Positions 1 to 7,143 of a stretch of DNA of 19,104 nt are shown here, in pieces. The position numbers were made by a program, and so were the translations under genes. The first letter of the stretch is position 1. Each line of letters starts with the position of its first letter. Location of the stretch: NCBI GenBank assembly GCA_038239305.1, contig JBBSEW010000069.1:1-19104 (forward strand), given 5' to 3'. Source of the stretch: JALYUA01 sp038239305 (GTDB taxonomy: Bacteria > Acidobacteriota > Thermoanaerobaculia > UBA5066 > Gp7-AA6). The notes beneath the pieces are model-generated. The model was not told the origin of the DNA. It did not search any database and worked only from the letters and a program-made list of their open reading frames with translations.

Positions 1-270
1 CGCCGGCGGCGGGCTTCCGTGTGGCGGTCGTGACATCGCGAAGGGGCGCGGAAAAGACGCCCGCCGCCGGCACCGCCTCCCTACCGAGGCACGCGGCGGC
101 CTCCGTGCTGAGGGGAAGACCTGGCGGCCGCTCGTCGTTCGGTCGCAGCCGCAGACAGGCGATAGTAGGAGTTTGGTGTGCTCCCTCTCTTATGGCCTCG
201 TACGGGAGGCTCCGCCCGCGGCGGGCTCCCGTGTGGCGGTCGTTCAGCGGGGGAGCGGCTGAAAAGACCT
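1..270. repeat. Three related hairpin-bearing repeat units in a gene-poor left edge
   Basis: Positions 1-31 and 213-243 match at 29 of 31 bases, and both copies run on to an AAAAGAC end near 58 and 268. A third, weaker unit lies at about 75-117. It shares with the last copy a GCCTC-N6-GAGGC hairpin (75-90 and 195-210), a following GCGGCGG core and a GAAGACC end. The first unit is cut by the window edge. The last unit also holds a near-palindrome at about 214-226 flanked by GGGAG and CTCCC. I see no credible protein in 1-460. This looks like a dispersed, structured intergenic repeat of about 75 bases. Whether it is a REP-like element or a transcript end is not decidable here. Confidence 0.5.
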
Positions 271-350
271 TCTTCTCGTCACGACTAACCGATCACATCT
301 GGCTCGCCCGTATGACTCCGTGTTTCCCGATTCCACTTGATTCGATAGTT

Positions 351-390
351 CGATTGATCGCGAGATCATGAGATCACGAGATCGTGAGAT
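351..390. repeat. Octamer array, GATC-rich, downstream of thyX
   Basis: Four consecutive 8-base units of the form C-R-Y-GAGAT occupy 359-390, preceded by a looser unit (CGATTGAT) at 351-358. The array lies 71 bases beyond the thyX stop codon. The unit resembles the octamer arrays at 8176-8223 and 9161-9229, in which GATC also recurs every 8 bases. No terminator with a T-tract is evident between it and thyX. Confidence 0.55.
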
Positions 391-460
391 TCGGACTTCA
401 ACCGTCCGACAGAAGCAATGCGAAGATTCACCAACTGGATCAGCGCGGCGCAGGATCAGG

Positions 461-2050
461 CTACAGATCCCGGCGGTAGTCCGTCGCGTCCTGCTTCCAG
501 ACGACCACGCCGCAGAAGCGGTCCCCCTCCGGGCACACGGGACGGACGCCCGCGTGATGGCGGAGGGTGCAGGGAGGCAGGAGCCAGCGGCCGATCGAGG
601 GGTTGACGTCGCGGATCTGCAACGCCTCGTCGAGCGACGCGCGCCAGATCTCTTCCTGGGCGTTGTAACAGAGGCGCATCGCGAACTTGTGATGCAGGTT
701 CAGGAGGTCGGCGGATTCGGTGAAGCGAATGGAGACGGCGTTCGGAAGCAGGTATGCCGCGTACTCGTCGGCGACGCCGCGGGAACGCAGCATCGCGATC
801 GCCTCCCACGTTTCCTCCATCGTGGCACGGTAGAGCTCCGCCGCCTCCGGCACTTCGGGCACGAGCATCGGCACGACGTAATCCGGCTCGTCCGTGAGGT
901 ATGCCCGAAGCATCGGCCGGGACGCGGGCGTCATCCGATGCCGCTGGTCCTGGCTGTCGGCCGTGTGAGAGAGCTTCTTGCGAAACGTGTAGGCCGGGTG
1001 AAAGAGCGCGCGGGACAGCTTTCCGTGGGTCGTCAGCGTAAGCGTTTCGCCGAGCAGGGGATTGCGTGCCGGATCCAGGACCTGGCGGATCGCATCGTCG
1101 TCCGACAGCGCGGCTCGCGGAAGGCCGAGGACCTCCCGCACGGCGGCGGCGAGGATCGCTTCATTGTTCGCCTTCCAGTCCACGAGGCGCGAGACGCGGC
1201 CCGCGAGCTCCTCGTCGAACTCCTCCCGGAACGCCCGGCTCGCGGCGGGCCCGCCGTCCTGCGCGGCGGTGAAGACCGCGTGCTCCGCGGTCTCCTCGAG
1301 CGGGATGGGATCCTCGAGCACGGCGCGGTAGAGCGGGTCGTGACGCAGCACCTCTTCGACCATCCGGCCGACCACCTCCCGCTGCTCGGTCGGCGCGTCG
1401 AAGGACTCGCAGAGTCTCCAGTATCGGAACAGCGTGATTCCCGAAACCGTGTGGTACAGGTACGCGAAAGTCGCCACCGGAAGCACGTAGCGGGCGATCT
1501 CCTGCGCCCGTTTCTGGACCGCTCCCGCAAATCGCGCGCGGCCCGTCCCCCGCGTCCGTCCAGGAAAGATGCCAAAATACCGCTCGCCCGCCAGAGGCGT
1601 CAGGAGCTCTGTCAGCTTCTCGTACGCCGCCTGCTGTCGCCGGGCCGCCGCCTCGAAGATCTCCCGCTCCGCGGGGCCCATCGGCGGCACCGCGAATTGG
1701 CCCGGCTTGACCTCGACATAGCGCTGCGAGACCTGCTCCGAGTTGTAGAAGGGGTGGCTGTGGAGGAAGCTCCAGAGAAATTGCCGCGACACGTTCTCGA
1801 GAGAGAACTGGAAATGGGCGTGCTGGAAGGTCGTGTGGTGGCCCGCGGAATAGATCGAGCGGGCGAGCGCATCCCGCCGCTCCGGCCGCGCCGATGCCTG
1901 ATCCTCCGTGACGATCCCCTTGGGCGAGTAGCACGTTCGCGCGGTGGCCACCACGTTTTCGAAAGGCCGGGCAAAGGCATGGACGAGCCGCACTTTCGGG
2001 GCGGGGGAGGAAAAGGGAAAGGGAACATCGGTCCGGGGAAGTGTCGACAT
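461..2050 (-). CDS. thyX: Tandem double-domain flavin-dependent thymidylate synthase (ThyX family)
   Basis: ThyX makes dTMP from dUMP using methylene-tetrahydrofolate, with FAD carrying the electrons. This 529-residue protein is about twice the usual length and reads as two ThyX-like halves. In half one (about 20-245), GHHTTFQHAHFQF at 70-82 leads into SEQVSQRYVEV at 104-114, followed by the helical ARYVLP segment at 186-191. Half two (about 330-495) has QRHRMTPASRP at 369-379, AAYLLP at 431-436 and AQEEIW at 464-469. The signature RHR-x5-7-S-x-R-Y seems divided: half one keeps SQRY but has HSH where RHR is expected, while half two keeps RHR but lacks SxRY. The tail has Cys494, His498/499, Cys506 and Cys513. 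I chose the ATG at 2050 because the upstream 92 codons translate simple repeats. No Shine-Dalgarno is visible. A GATAAT at 2068-2063 (minus) has no good -35. Family assignment is strong; the split-motif reading is inference. Confidence 0.88.
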   Translation of the reverse strand: MSTLPRTDVPFPFSSPAPKVRLVHAFARPFENVVATARTCYSPKGIVTEDQASARPERRDALARSIYSAGHHTTFQHAHFQFSLENVSRQFLWSFLHSHPFYNSEQVSQRYVEVKPGQFAVPPMGPAEREIFEAAARRQQAAYEKLTELLTPLAGERYFGIFPGRTRGTGRARFAGAVQKRAQEIARYVLPVATFAYLYHTVSGITLFRYWRLCESFDAPTEQREVVGRMVEEVLRHDPLYRAVLEDPIPLEETAEHAVFTAAQDGGPAASRAFREEFDEELAGRVSRLVDWKANNEAILAAAVREVLGLPRAALSDDDAIRQVLDPARNPLLGETLTLTTHGKLSRALFHPAYTFRKKLSHTADSQDQRHRMTPASRPMLRAYLTDEPDYVVPMLVPEVPEAAELYRATMEETWEAIAMLRSRGVADEYAAYLLPNAVSIRFTESADLLNLHHKFAMRLCYNAQEEIWRASLDEALQIRDVNPSIGRWLLPPCTLRHHAGVRPVCPEGDRFCGVVVWKQDATDYRRDL

Positions 2051-2106
2051 CGCGTGGGCGAGATTATCGCTGATCGTGAGCTCTCGCGGGATGTCTCGCG
2101 AGTCGT

Positions 2107-2166
2107 GGGTTCCGGGTTCCGGGTTTTGAGTTCTGGGTTCCGGGTTCTGCGATTGAGTTCCGGGTA
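2107..2166. repeat. Degenerate heptamer array, unit GGGTTCC
   Basis: Units run GGGTTCC (2107), GGGTTCC (2114), GGGTTTT (2121), GAGTTCT (2128), GGGTTCC (2135), GGGTTCT (2142), a 6-base GCGATT, then GAGTTCC (2155) and a decayed GGGTAAT. The period is 7 bases except for one 6-base unit. It sits in the 365-base gap between the divergent thyX and cysteine desulfurase genes, about 57 bases upstream of the chosen thyX start. Confidence 0.8.
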
Positions 2167-2244
2167 ATTCGTGTCGAATCTTCCGAGCGAGAGCGGAGAG
2201 CGGACAAGCCGGGAGAGTCTTACCGGAACTCTCAAGAGTCGGAA

Positions 2245-2318
2245 GCAGAGGGTAAAGGGCAGAGGGCAGAAGGGCAGAAGGGCAGAAGGGCAGAGGAGCA
2301 GAGGGCAGAGGGCTGAGG
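2245..2318. repeat. Degenerate 7/8-base array, unit (G)GCAGARG
   Basis: About ten units vary between GCAGAGG, GGCAGAAG and GTAAAGG/GCTGAGG. Single-base length differences make the period alternate between 7 and 8. The array is purine-rich on the plus strand and lies in the same divergent gap as the GGGTTCC array but is unrelated to it in sequence. It ends about 60 bases before the predicted -35 element of the cysteine desulfurase gene. Open frames crossing it, including the N-terminal extension of the thyX frame, are artefacts of the repeat. Confidence 0.8.
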
Positions 2319-2375
2319 ACTGACAACCGGTCCCTCCCAACGGGAATACCCCTTTGCCCTCTTCGTTGCGTACGT

Positions 2376-2404
2376 TTGCAAGCCCGCGCCGCCGCTCCTA
2401 TAGT
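2376..2404 (+). promoter_or_regulatory. Probable sigma70-type promoter for the cysteine desulfurase gene
   Basis: TTGCAA at 2376-2381 (4 of 6 to TTGACA) is followed after 17 bases by TATAGT at 2399-2404 (5 of 6 to TATAAT). The expected start of transcription near 2411 is only about 5 bases before the first ATG (2416) and 14 before the second (2425). The message would therefore have a very short leader and no proper Shine-Dalgarno. The spacing and -10 are good; the call rests on sequence match alone. Confidence 0.45.
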
Positions 2405-2424
2405 CGGTCGGGCGGATGGGCCCC

Positions 2425-3672
2425 ATGAAGCTTCCTGTTTACCTCGACAACCACGCCACGACGCCCGTCGACCCTCGCGTGCTCGGCGCGTTGATGCCGT
2501 ATCTGACGACCGCCTTCGGGAACGCCGGCTCGCGCAGCCACGTCTTCGGATGGGAGGCGGAAGCCGCGGTCGACGAGGCGCGGCATCAGGTCGCCTCCGC
2601 GATGAACGCAGGGGACAAGGAGATCATTTTCACGAGCGGCGCGACCGAGTCGGACAACCTCGCGATCTTCGGAGTAGCGCGCGCGTATCGCTCGAAGGGC
2701 GATCACGTCATCACGGGCCGGACGGAGCACAAGGCCGTCCTGGACGTCTGCCATGCCCTCGAGAAGGAAGGCTTTCGCGTCACCTTCCTCGACCCGGATG
2801 CCAGCGGCCGGATCGGCGCGGAAGCGGTCGCCGCGGCGATCACCGAGCGGACCACTCTCGTCACGCTGATGCACGCGAACAACGAGATCGGAACGATCCA
2901 CCCGATCGCCGCGATCGGCGCCGCGTGCCGGGAGCGGGGAGTCCTGTTTCACAGCGACGCGGTGCAGGGATTCGGAAAAGTGCCGTTCGACGTCGAAGCG
3001 ATGAGGGTCGATCTCGCTTCCATATCGGGCCACAAGATTTACGCGCCGAAGGGTGTCGGGGCGCTGTACGTCCGTTCGCGGAATCCCCGGGTGCGGCTGA
3101 CCCCGCTCTTCGTCGGCGGTGGACAGGAACGCGGCCTGCGCTCCGGCACGCTGAACGTTCCCGGCATCGTCGCGCTTGGCGAAGCGGCCCGCATCGCCGT
3201 CGGCGAGCGCGTAGAGGAATCGAAGAGGCTGCGCCTTCTGCGCGCGCGGCTCCATCGCGGCATCACGGGATCCGTGCCCGACGTCCGGCTGAACGGTCCC
3301 GAGCTTCCCGCCCTCGACGCGGATGGCGGGATCTCCGGCTCGGGCGAAGAGGGCGGCGATGAGCGCCTTCCGGGAAATCTCAACGTGTCTTTCGCCGGCG
3401 TCGAGGGCGAGGCTCTCCTGCTCGGTCTGAAAGACGTGGCGGTCTCCTCGGGCTCCGCCTGTACCTCGGCGTCGCTCGAGCCGTCTCACGTCCTGCGCGC
3501 CATCGGGGTCCCCGACGACGCCGCGCACGCCTCGATCCGGTTCGGCCTCGGCCGCTTCACGACCGCGGAAGAAATCGACTTCGCGGTGACCGTGACCGCG
3601 GACGCCGTGCGCCGTCTCCGGGAGCTCGCTCCCCTCTCCGCGGTCGGTTCCCGCCCGCCTTCCGGCGCGTAA
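2425..3672 (+). CDS. iscS: Cysteine desulfurase, IscS/NifS type
   Basis: This PLP enzyme removes sulfur from L-cysteine and passes a persulfide to iron-sulfur assembly or tRNA thiolation. From the chosen start it has 415 residues, near the family length. It opens with YLDNHATTP, and the PLP lysine lies in SGHKIYAPKG at 201-210. The pocket residues His102 (TEHK), Asp178 and Gln181 (DAVQ) match IscS positions. The persulfide cysteine is Cys346 in the loop SSGSACTSASLEPSHVLR, almost identical to the class I IscS loop. I prefer the ATG at 2425 because MKLPVYLDNHATTP fits family N-termini; 2416 would add only MGP. Two oddities stand out: a Gly/Asp/Glu-rich insert at about 297-317 compared with E. 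coli IscS, and a C-terminus without the tail that in E. coli helps hold IscU. No iscU, iscA or iscR lies beside it. Mfd follows after 32 bases, probably on the same transcript. Confidence 0.93.
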   Translation: MKLPVYLDNHATTPVDPRVLGALMPYLTTAFGNAGSRSHVFGWEAEAAVDEARHQVASAMNAGDKEIIFTSGATESDNLAIFGVARAYRSKGDHVITGRTEHKAVLDVCHALEKEGFRVTFLDPDASGRIGAEAVAAAITERTTLVTLMHANNEIGTIHPIAAIGAACRERGVLFHSDAVQGFGKVPFDVEAMRVDLASISGHKIYAPKGVGALYVRSRNPRVRLTPLFVGGGQERGLRSGTLNVPGIVALGEAARIAVGERVEESKRLRLLRARLHRGITGSVPDVRLNGPELPALDADGGISGSGEEGGDERLPGNLNVSFAGVEGEALLLGLKDVAVSSGSACTSASLEPSHVLRAIGVPDDAAHASIRFGLGRFTTAEEIDFAVTVTADAVRRLRELAPLSAVGSRPPSGA

Positions 3673-3704
3673 GCGGCTTCTTTTCGTTCTTCCACGGAGA
3701 CCTG

Positions 3705-6700
3705 ATGCTCGCGGATCTCGTTCGAACTTTCCCCGCGTACGTGGATCTCCTCGCGCGGCTTCGCTCGGACGAGCATCCGATCGTGGCGGGTGGAGCCGGC
3801 GCGCTTCCCGGCCTGCTGCTCGCCGCGCTCTCCGCGGATCTCGACCGGCCGCTCGCGCTCGTCGTCGCCGACGAGAAGACGTCGGAGACTCTCTCGGGAG
3901 ACCTCGCCGCGGCGGGCATTTCGGGGATCTTCCACGCTCCGGCCCCCTCGCTGACTCCCTACCAGCGGATACCTCCTTCTCTCAAGGCTCGCCGTGACGA
4001 GTTTGGCCTCCTCGCGGCGCTGCGCAGTCCGGGAACGGTGCACGCGGCGATTCTTCCGGCGCGGTCCCTTTTCGCGCGGCTTCCGTCGCCGGAGGACTTC
4101 GCGGCGTTGCTACTGTCGCTGCGGGAAGGCGACGAAATTTCCCTTCCGCGTTTCATCGCGCGCCTGACGGCTGTCGGCTACCGGCGATCCGACCTGGTCA
4201 CGGAGACGGGCGATCTCGCAGTCCGGGGAGGCCTCTTCGACGTGTTCGCGCCCGACCGGGCCCTTCCGGTCCGCGTCGAGCTCGACGGCGACCGGATCGT
4301 CTCCATCCGCGTTTTCGATCCGGACACGCAACGGTCGAAAGAACGGCTCTCGTCGGTCGTCCTGCCTCCGTTTGCGACGTCTCGCGAGTCGGACCAGGAG
4401 CGGGCGATGCTCACCGAGCGGCTGGGGCGATATCCGTCCGAGGTCGAGCGAATCGTCTTCGCTCCGGCTGTCTCGCCGATGCCCGCCGGCTGGCTCGATC
4501 ATGCCGGCGGCGCGCTCGTCGCTGTCCTCGAGCCTTCGGCCGTCGAGGAGGAGATCGCCGGATTCGCGGAGAGGCTTTCGGGCGACCGGGATCCGGACCG
4601 GGATCCGTTTCTTCCGGAAGAGCTCGCGATGCCGCCCGAGCGCATTCGCGCGGCGATCGCCACTGCTGCGCTCGCGTTCGATCGCGTCGGGATGAGCGGG
4701 CAGGGCGGGCCCGGAGGCAATCTCCTGCGCCTGCCCGCCGAGGCGATCGCGGGCCATGCGGGCCGCACGCGAGAGGCCGCCGAAGAGATCGTGCGGCTCC
4801 TGGCCGCGGGCGAGGAGGCGCTCGTCGCCGTCCGCCCGACGGGAGGGCCCGAGAAGCTGAGGCGGTTCGCGCTGGAGTACGGGCTCCACGTGTCCTCGGA
4901 GCGGAGCGGGAGCTCGGTCATCTCGATTCCGGGCGAGATATCGGGCGGATTCCGGATGCGGGATCCGCGCCTTTCCTTGTACTCGGAGGAGGAGATCTTC
5001 GGCGAGGAGAAGGCCGTGTCGGCGTCGCGCAGCCGCCCTTCCGAGGCGTTTCTCTCCGACCTGCGCGATCTGAAGCTCGGCGACGCCGTCGTGCATCGCG
5101 ACTACGGAATCGGCGTTTTCAAGGGTCTGAAGCGCGTGCCCGTCGAGGGGGAAGAGCGCGAGTTCATGGAGATCGGCTACGCGGACGAGAAGACTCTCCT
5201 CCTGCCGGTCGAGAGGCTCGACCTCGTCCAGAAATTCTCGGGCGTCGAGGGCGTCGAGCCCGCGCTCGACCGGTTGGGCGGAGCGGGATGGGCCAAGCGC
5301 AAGGCGTCGGTGAAGAAGGCAATGCGCGACATGACCGACCAGCTCCTGAAGCTCTACGCGCGCCGCAGCCTCGCGGACGGTTTTGCGTTCTCCAAGGACG
5401 CTCCGTGGCAGAAGGAGTTCGAGGACGCGTTCGAGTTCGTCGAGACGCCGGATCAGATCCAGGCGATCGCGGACGTGAAGCGCGACATGCAGTCGAGCAA
5501 GCCGATGGACCGGTTGCTCTGCGGCGACGTCGGGTACGGGAAGACCGAGGTCGCGATGCGCGCGGCGTTCAAGGCGGTGCTGGACGGAAAACAGGTCGCC
5601 CTGCTCGCGCCGACGACGATCCTGGCCGATCAGCATTTCCGCACGTTCCGCCGGCGGTTCGCCGCGTTCCCGGTCTCGATCGATCTCCTGTCGCGCTTCC
5701 GGTCGGGCAAGGAGCAGAAGGAAATCCTCCGCACGGTGGCGGACGGCACGGTCGACGTCCTGATCGCGACGCACCGCATGCTGGCGAAGGACCTGGCCTT
5801 TCGGGACCTCGGGCTCCTGATCGTCGACGAGGAGCAGCGCTTCGGAGTGGCGCAGAAGGAGCGGCTGAAAGAATGGAAGACGTCGATCGACGTCCTGTCG
5901 ATGTCGGCGACGCCGATTCCGCGCTCGCTGCACCTCTCGCTCTCGGGCCTGCGCGATCTCTCCATCATCGAGACGCCGCCGCGGGACCGGCTGGCGATCG
6001 AGACGCAGGTCGTCCCGCGCAAGCCCGAAGTGATCCGCGAGGCGATCGAGGCGGAGCTCGAGCGCGGGGGACAGGTCTTCTTCGTGCATAACCGCGTCGA
6101 GTCGATCGGCCGGGTGCGCGAAGAGCTCGAAGCGCTTCTCCCGCGGCTGCGGATCGCCGTGGCGCACGGCGCGATGCGCGAGAACGAGCTCGAGAAGGCG
6201 ATGCTGCGCTTCACGCGCCGCGAGGCGGACCTGCTGCTCGCCACGACGATCATCGAGAACGGCCTCGACATCCCGTCGGCCAACACGATCCTCATCGACC
6301 GGGCCGAGGCCTACGGGCTCGCCCAGCTCTACCAGCTGCGCGGCCGCGTCGGCCGGAGCGACAAGGCGGCGTCGGCCTATCTCCTGATCCACGAGACGAC
6401 CGCGTTGTCCGACACGGCGCGCAAGCGTCTCGCGTCGATTCAGGAGTTCTGCGATCTCGGCGCGGGCTTCCGCATCGCGGCGAAGGACCTCGAGATACGG
6501 GGTTCGGGCAACATCCTGGGAGGGGAGCAGTCCGGTCAGATCGGATCCGTCGGCTTCGAGACCTACCTGTCCCTTCTGGAAGAGTCGATCCGCGAGCTCC
6601 AGGGCGAGCCGCCGGTGATCGAGCGAACGGTTTCGCTCTCGCTCGGCGTGGATCTCGCGATCCCGCCGTCTTACGTCGCCGACGAGAACTGGCGCATGAT

Positions 6701-7052
6701 GATCTACAAGAAGATCGCCCGCGCGAAGGATGACCGCGAGCTCGAGGAGACGGAACGCGAGATCGCGGATCGCTTCGGCGAGCCTCCCGACGTCGTGCGC
6801 CGGCTGGCGGCTTACTCGCGGCTGCGTTCCCGTGCCGAGCGCATGGGCGTGACGTCGATCACGCGCCAGGCGGGACAGGTCCACGTGCGTTTCGCCGAGG
6901 ACGCCCGCGTCGACCACGACCGCCTCCTGGCATTTGTCCGCCAGACGCGAGGCGCGAAGCTGTCGCCGGCGAGGGTCCTGTCGGCTCCCTCACCGCCCGG
7001 TGACGCGGTGGTCTATGACCTCTCAACGTGGCTGGCGGAGGTTTCGGCCTGA
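3705..7052 (+). CDS. mfd: Transcription-repair coupling factor Mfd
   Basis: Mfd recognises RNA polymerase stalled at a DNA lesion, pushes it off with an ATP-driven translocase and recruits UvrA. The 1115-residue length fits the family (E. coli 1148). The N-terminal third is UvrB-like without a motor (for example LTPYQRIPPSLKARRDEF near 85-102). The polymerase-interacting CarD/TRCF-type domain starts near 456 with LKLGDAVVHRDYGIGVFKG. The RecG-like motor has Walker A GDVGYGKTE at 607-615, DEEQ at 708-711 and the motif VI arginines in RGRVGRS at 879-885. It is followed by the conserved DLEIRGSGNILGGEQSG block and a C-terminal TRCF domain that binds the N-terminal part. GGAGA at 3696-3700 sits 4 bases before the ATG, which supports this start. 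A 935-codon open frame on the opposite strand is a base-composition shadow. Confidence 0.97.
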   Translation: MLADLVRTFPAYVDLLARLRSDEHPIVAGGAGALPGLLLAALSADLDRPLALVVADEKTSETLSGDLAAAGISGIFHAPAPSLTPYQRIPPSLKARRDEFGLLAALRSPGTVHAAILPARSLFARLPSPEDFAALLLSLREGDEISLPRFIARLTAVGYRRSDLVTETGDLAVRGGLFDVFAPDRALPVRVELDGDRIVSIRVFDPDTQRSKERLSSVVLPPFATSRESDQERAMLTERLGRYPSEVERIVFAPAVSPMPAGWLDHAGGALVAVLEPSAVEEEIAGFAERLSGDRDPDRDPFLPEELAMPPERIRAAIATAALAFDRVGMSGQGGPGGNLLRLPAEAIAGHAGRTREAAEEIVRLLAAGEEALVAVRPTGGPEKLRRFALEYGLHVSSERSGSSVISIPGEISGGFRMRDPRLSLYSEEEIFGEEKAVSASRSRPSEAFLSDLRDLKLGDAVVHRDYGIGVFKGLKRVPVEGEEREFMEIGYADEKTLLLPVERLDLVQKFSGVEGVEPALDRLGGAGWAKRKASVKKAMRDMTDQLLKLYARRSLADGFAFSKDAPWQKEFEDAFEFVETPDQIQAIADVKRDMQSSKPMDRLLCGDVGYGKTEVAMRAAFKAVLDGKQVALLAPTTILADQHFRTFRRRFAAFPVSIDLLSRFRSGKEQKEILRTVADGTVDVLIATHRMLAKDLAFRDLGLLIVDEEQRFGVAQKERLKEWKTSIDVLSMSATPIPRSLHLSLSGLRDLSIIETPPRDRLAIETQVVPRKPEVIREAIEAELERGGQVFFVHNRVESIGRVREELEALLPRLRIAVAHGAMRENELEKAMLRFTRREADLLLATTIIENGLDIPSANTILIDRAEAYGLAQLYQLRGRVGRSDKAASAYLLIHETTALSDTARKRLASIQEFCDLGAGFRIAAKDLEIRGSGNILGGEQSGQIGSVGFETYLSLLEESIRELQGEPPVIERTVSLSLGVDLAIPPSYVADENWRMMIYKKIARAKDDRELEETEREIADRFGEPPDVVRRLAAYSRLRSRAERMGVTSITRQAGQVHVRFAEDARVDHDRLLAFVRQTRGAKLSPARVLSAPSPPGDAVVYDLSTWLAEVSA

Positions 7053-7086
7053 GCTTTCCGGCGCGGCGAGGGCGGAGCAGCCTTCG

Positions 7087-7111
7087 GTTCCGGCCGCTCC
7101 CGGGCCGGAAC
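7087..7111. other. Perfect inverted repeat between mfd and the SurA-like gene
   Basis: A 9-base stem (GTTCCGGCC, 7087-7095, with GGCCGGAAC, 7103-7111) encloses a 7-base loop in the 91-base gap after mfd. It lies 32 bases before the next start codon. There is no T-tract after it, so a classical intrinsic terminator is not supported. It could be a partial terminator, a processing site or a palindromic operator. Confidence 0.4.
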
Positions 7112-7143
7112 ATCCGGTAGAGTCCCCTTGTTATGGAGCTCCG

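Noticed and set aside
21..371. Possible 116-residue protein at the left edge
   Set aside because: Arg/Ala/Pro-rich translation without conserved features, running through the hairpin repeats.
368..2167. Long plus-strand open frame opposite thyX (599 codons)
   Set aside because: The minus frame has clear ThyX motifs. The plus translation is Arg-rich with no recognisable domain, and it ends in the GGGTTCC array.
2051..2326. 92-codon N-terminal extension of thyX
   Set aside because: Its translation is Pro/Leu/Ser repeats dictated by the short-period arrays, and ThyX similarity begins after the inner ATG.
4110..6917. 935-codon minus-strand open frame opposite mfd
   Set aside because: Product of high GC at third positions; the mfd frame has all family motifs and a good ribosome-binding site.
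6934..7143. Upstream extension of the SurA-like gene
   Set aside because: It overlaps mfd, lacks similarity, and would hide the obvious signal peptide that starts at 7144 behind a good Shine-Dalgarno.
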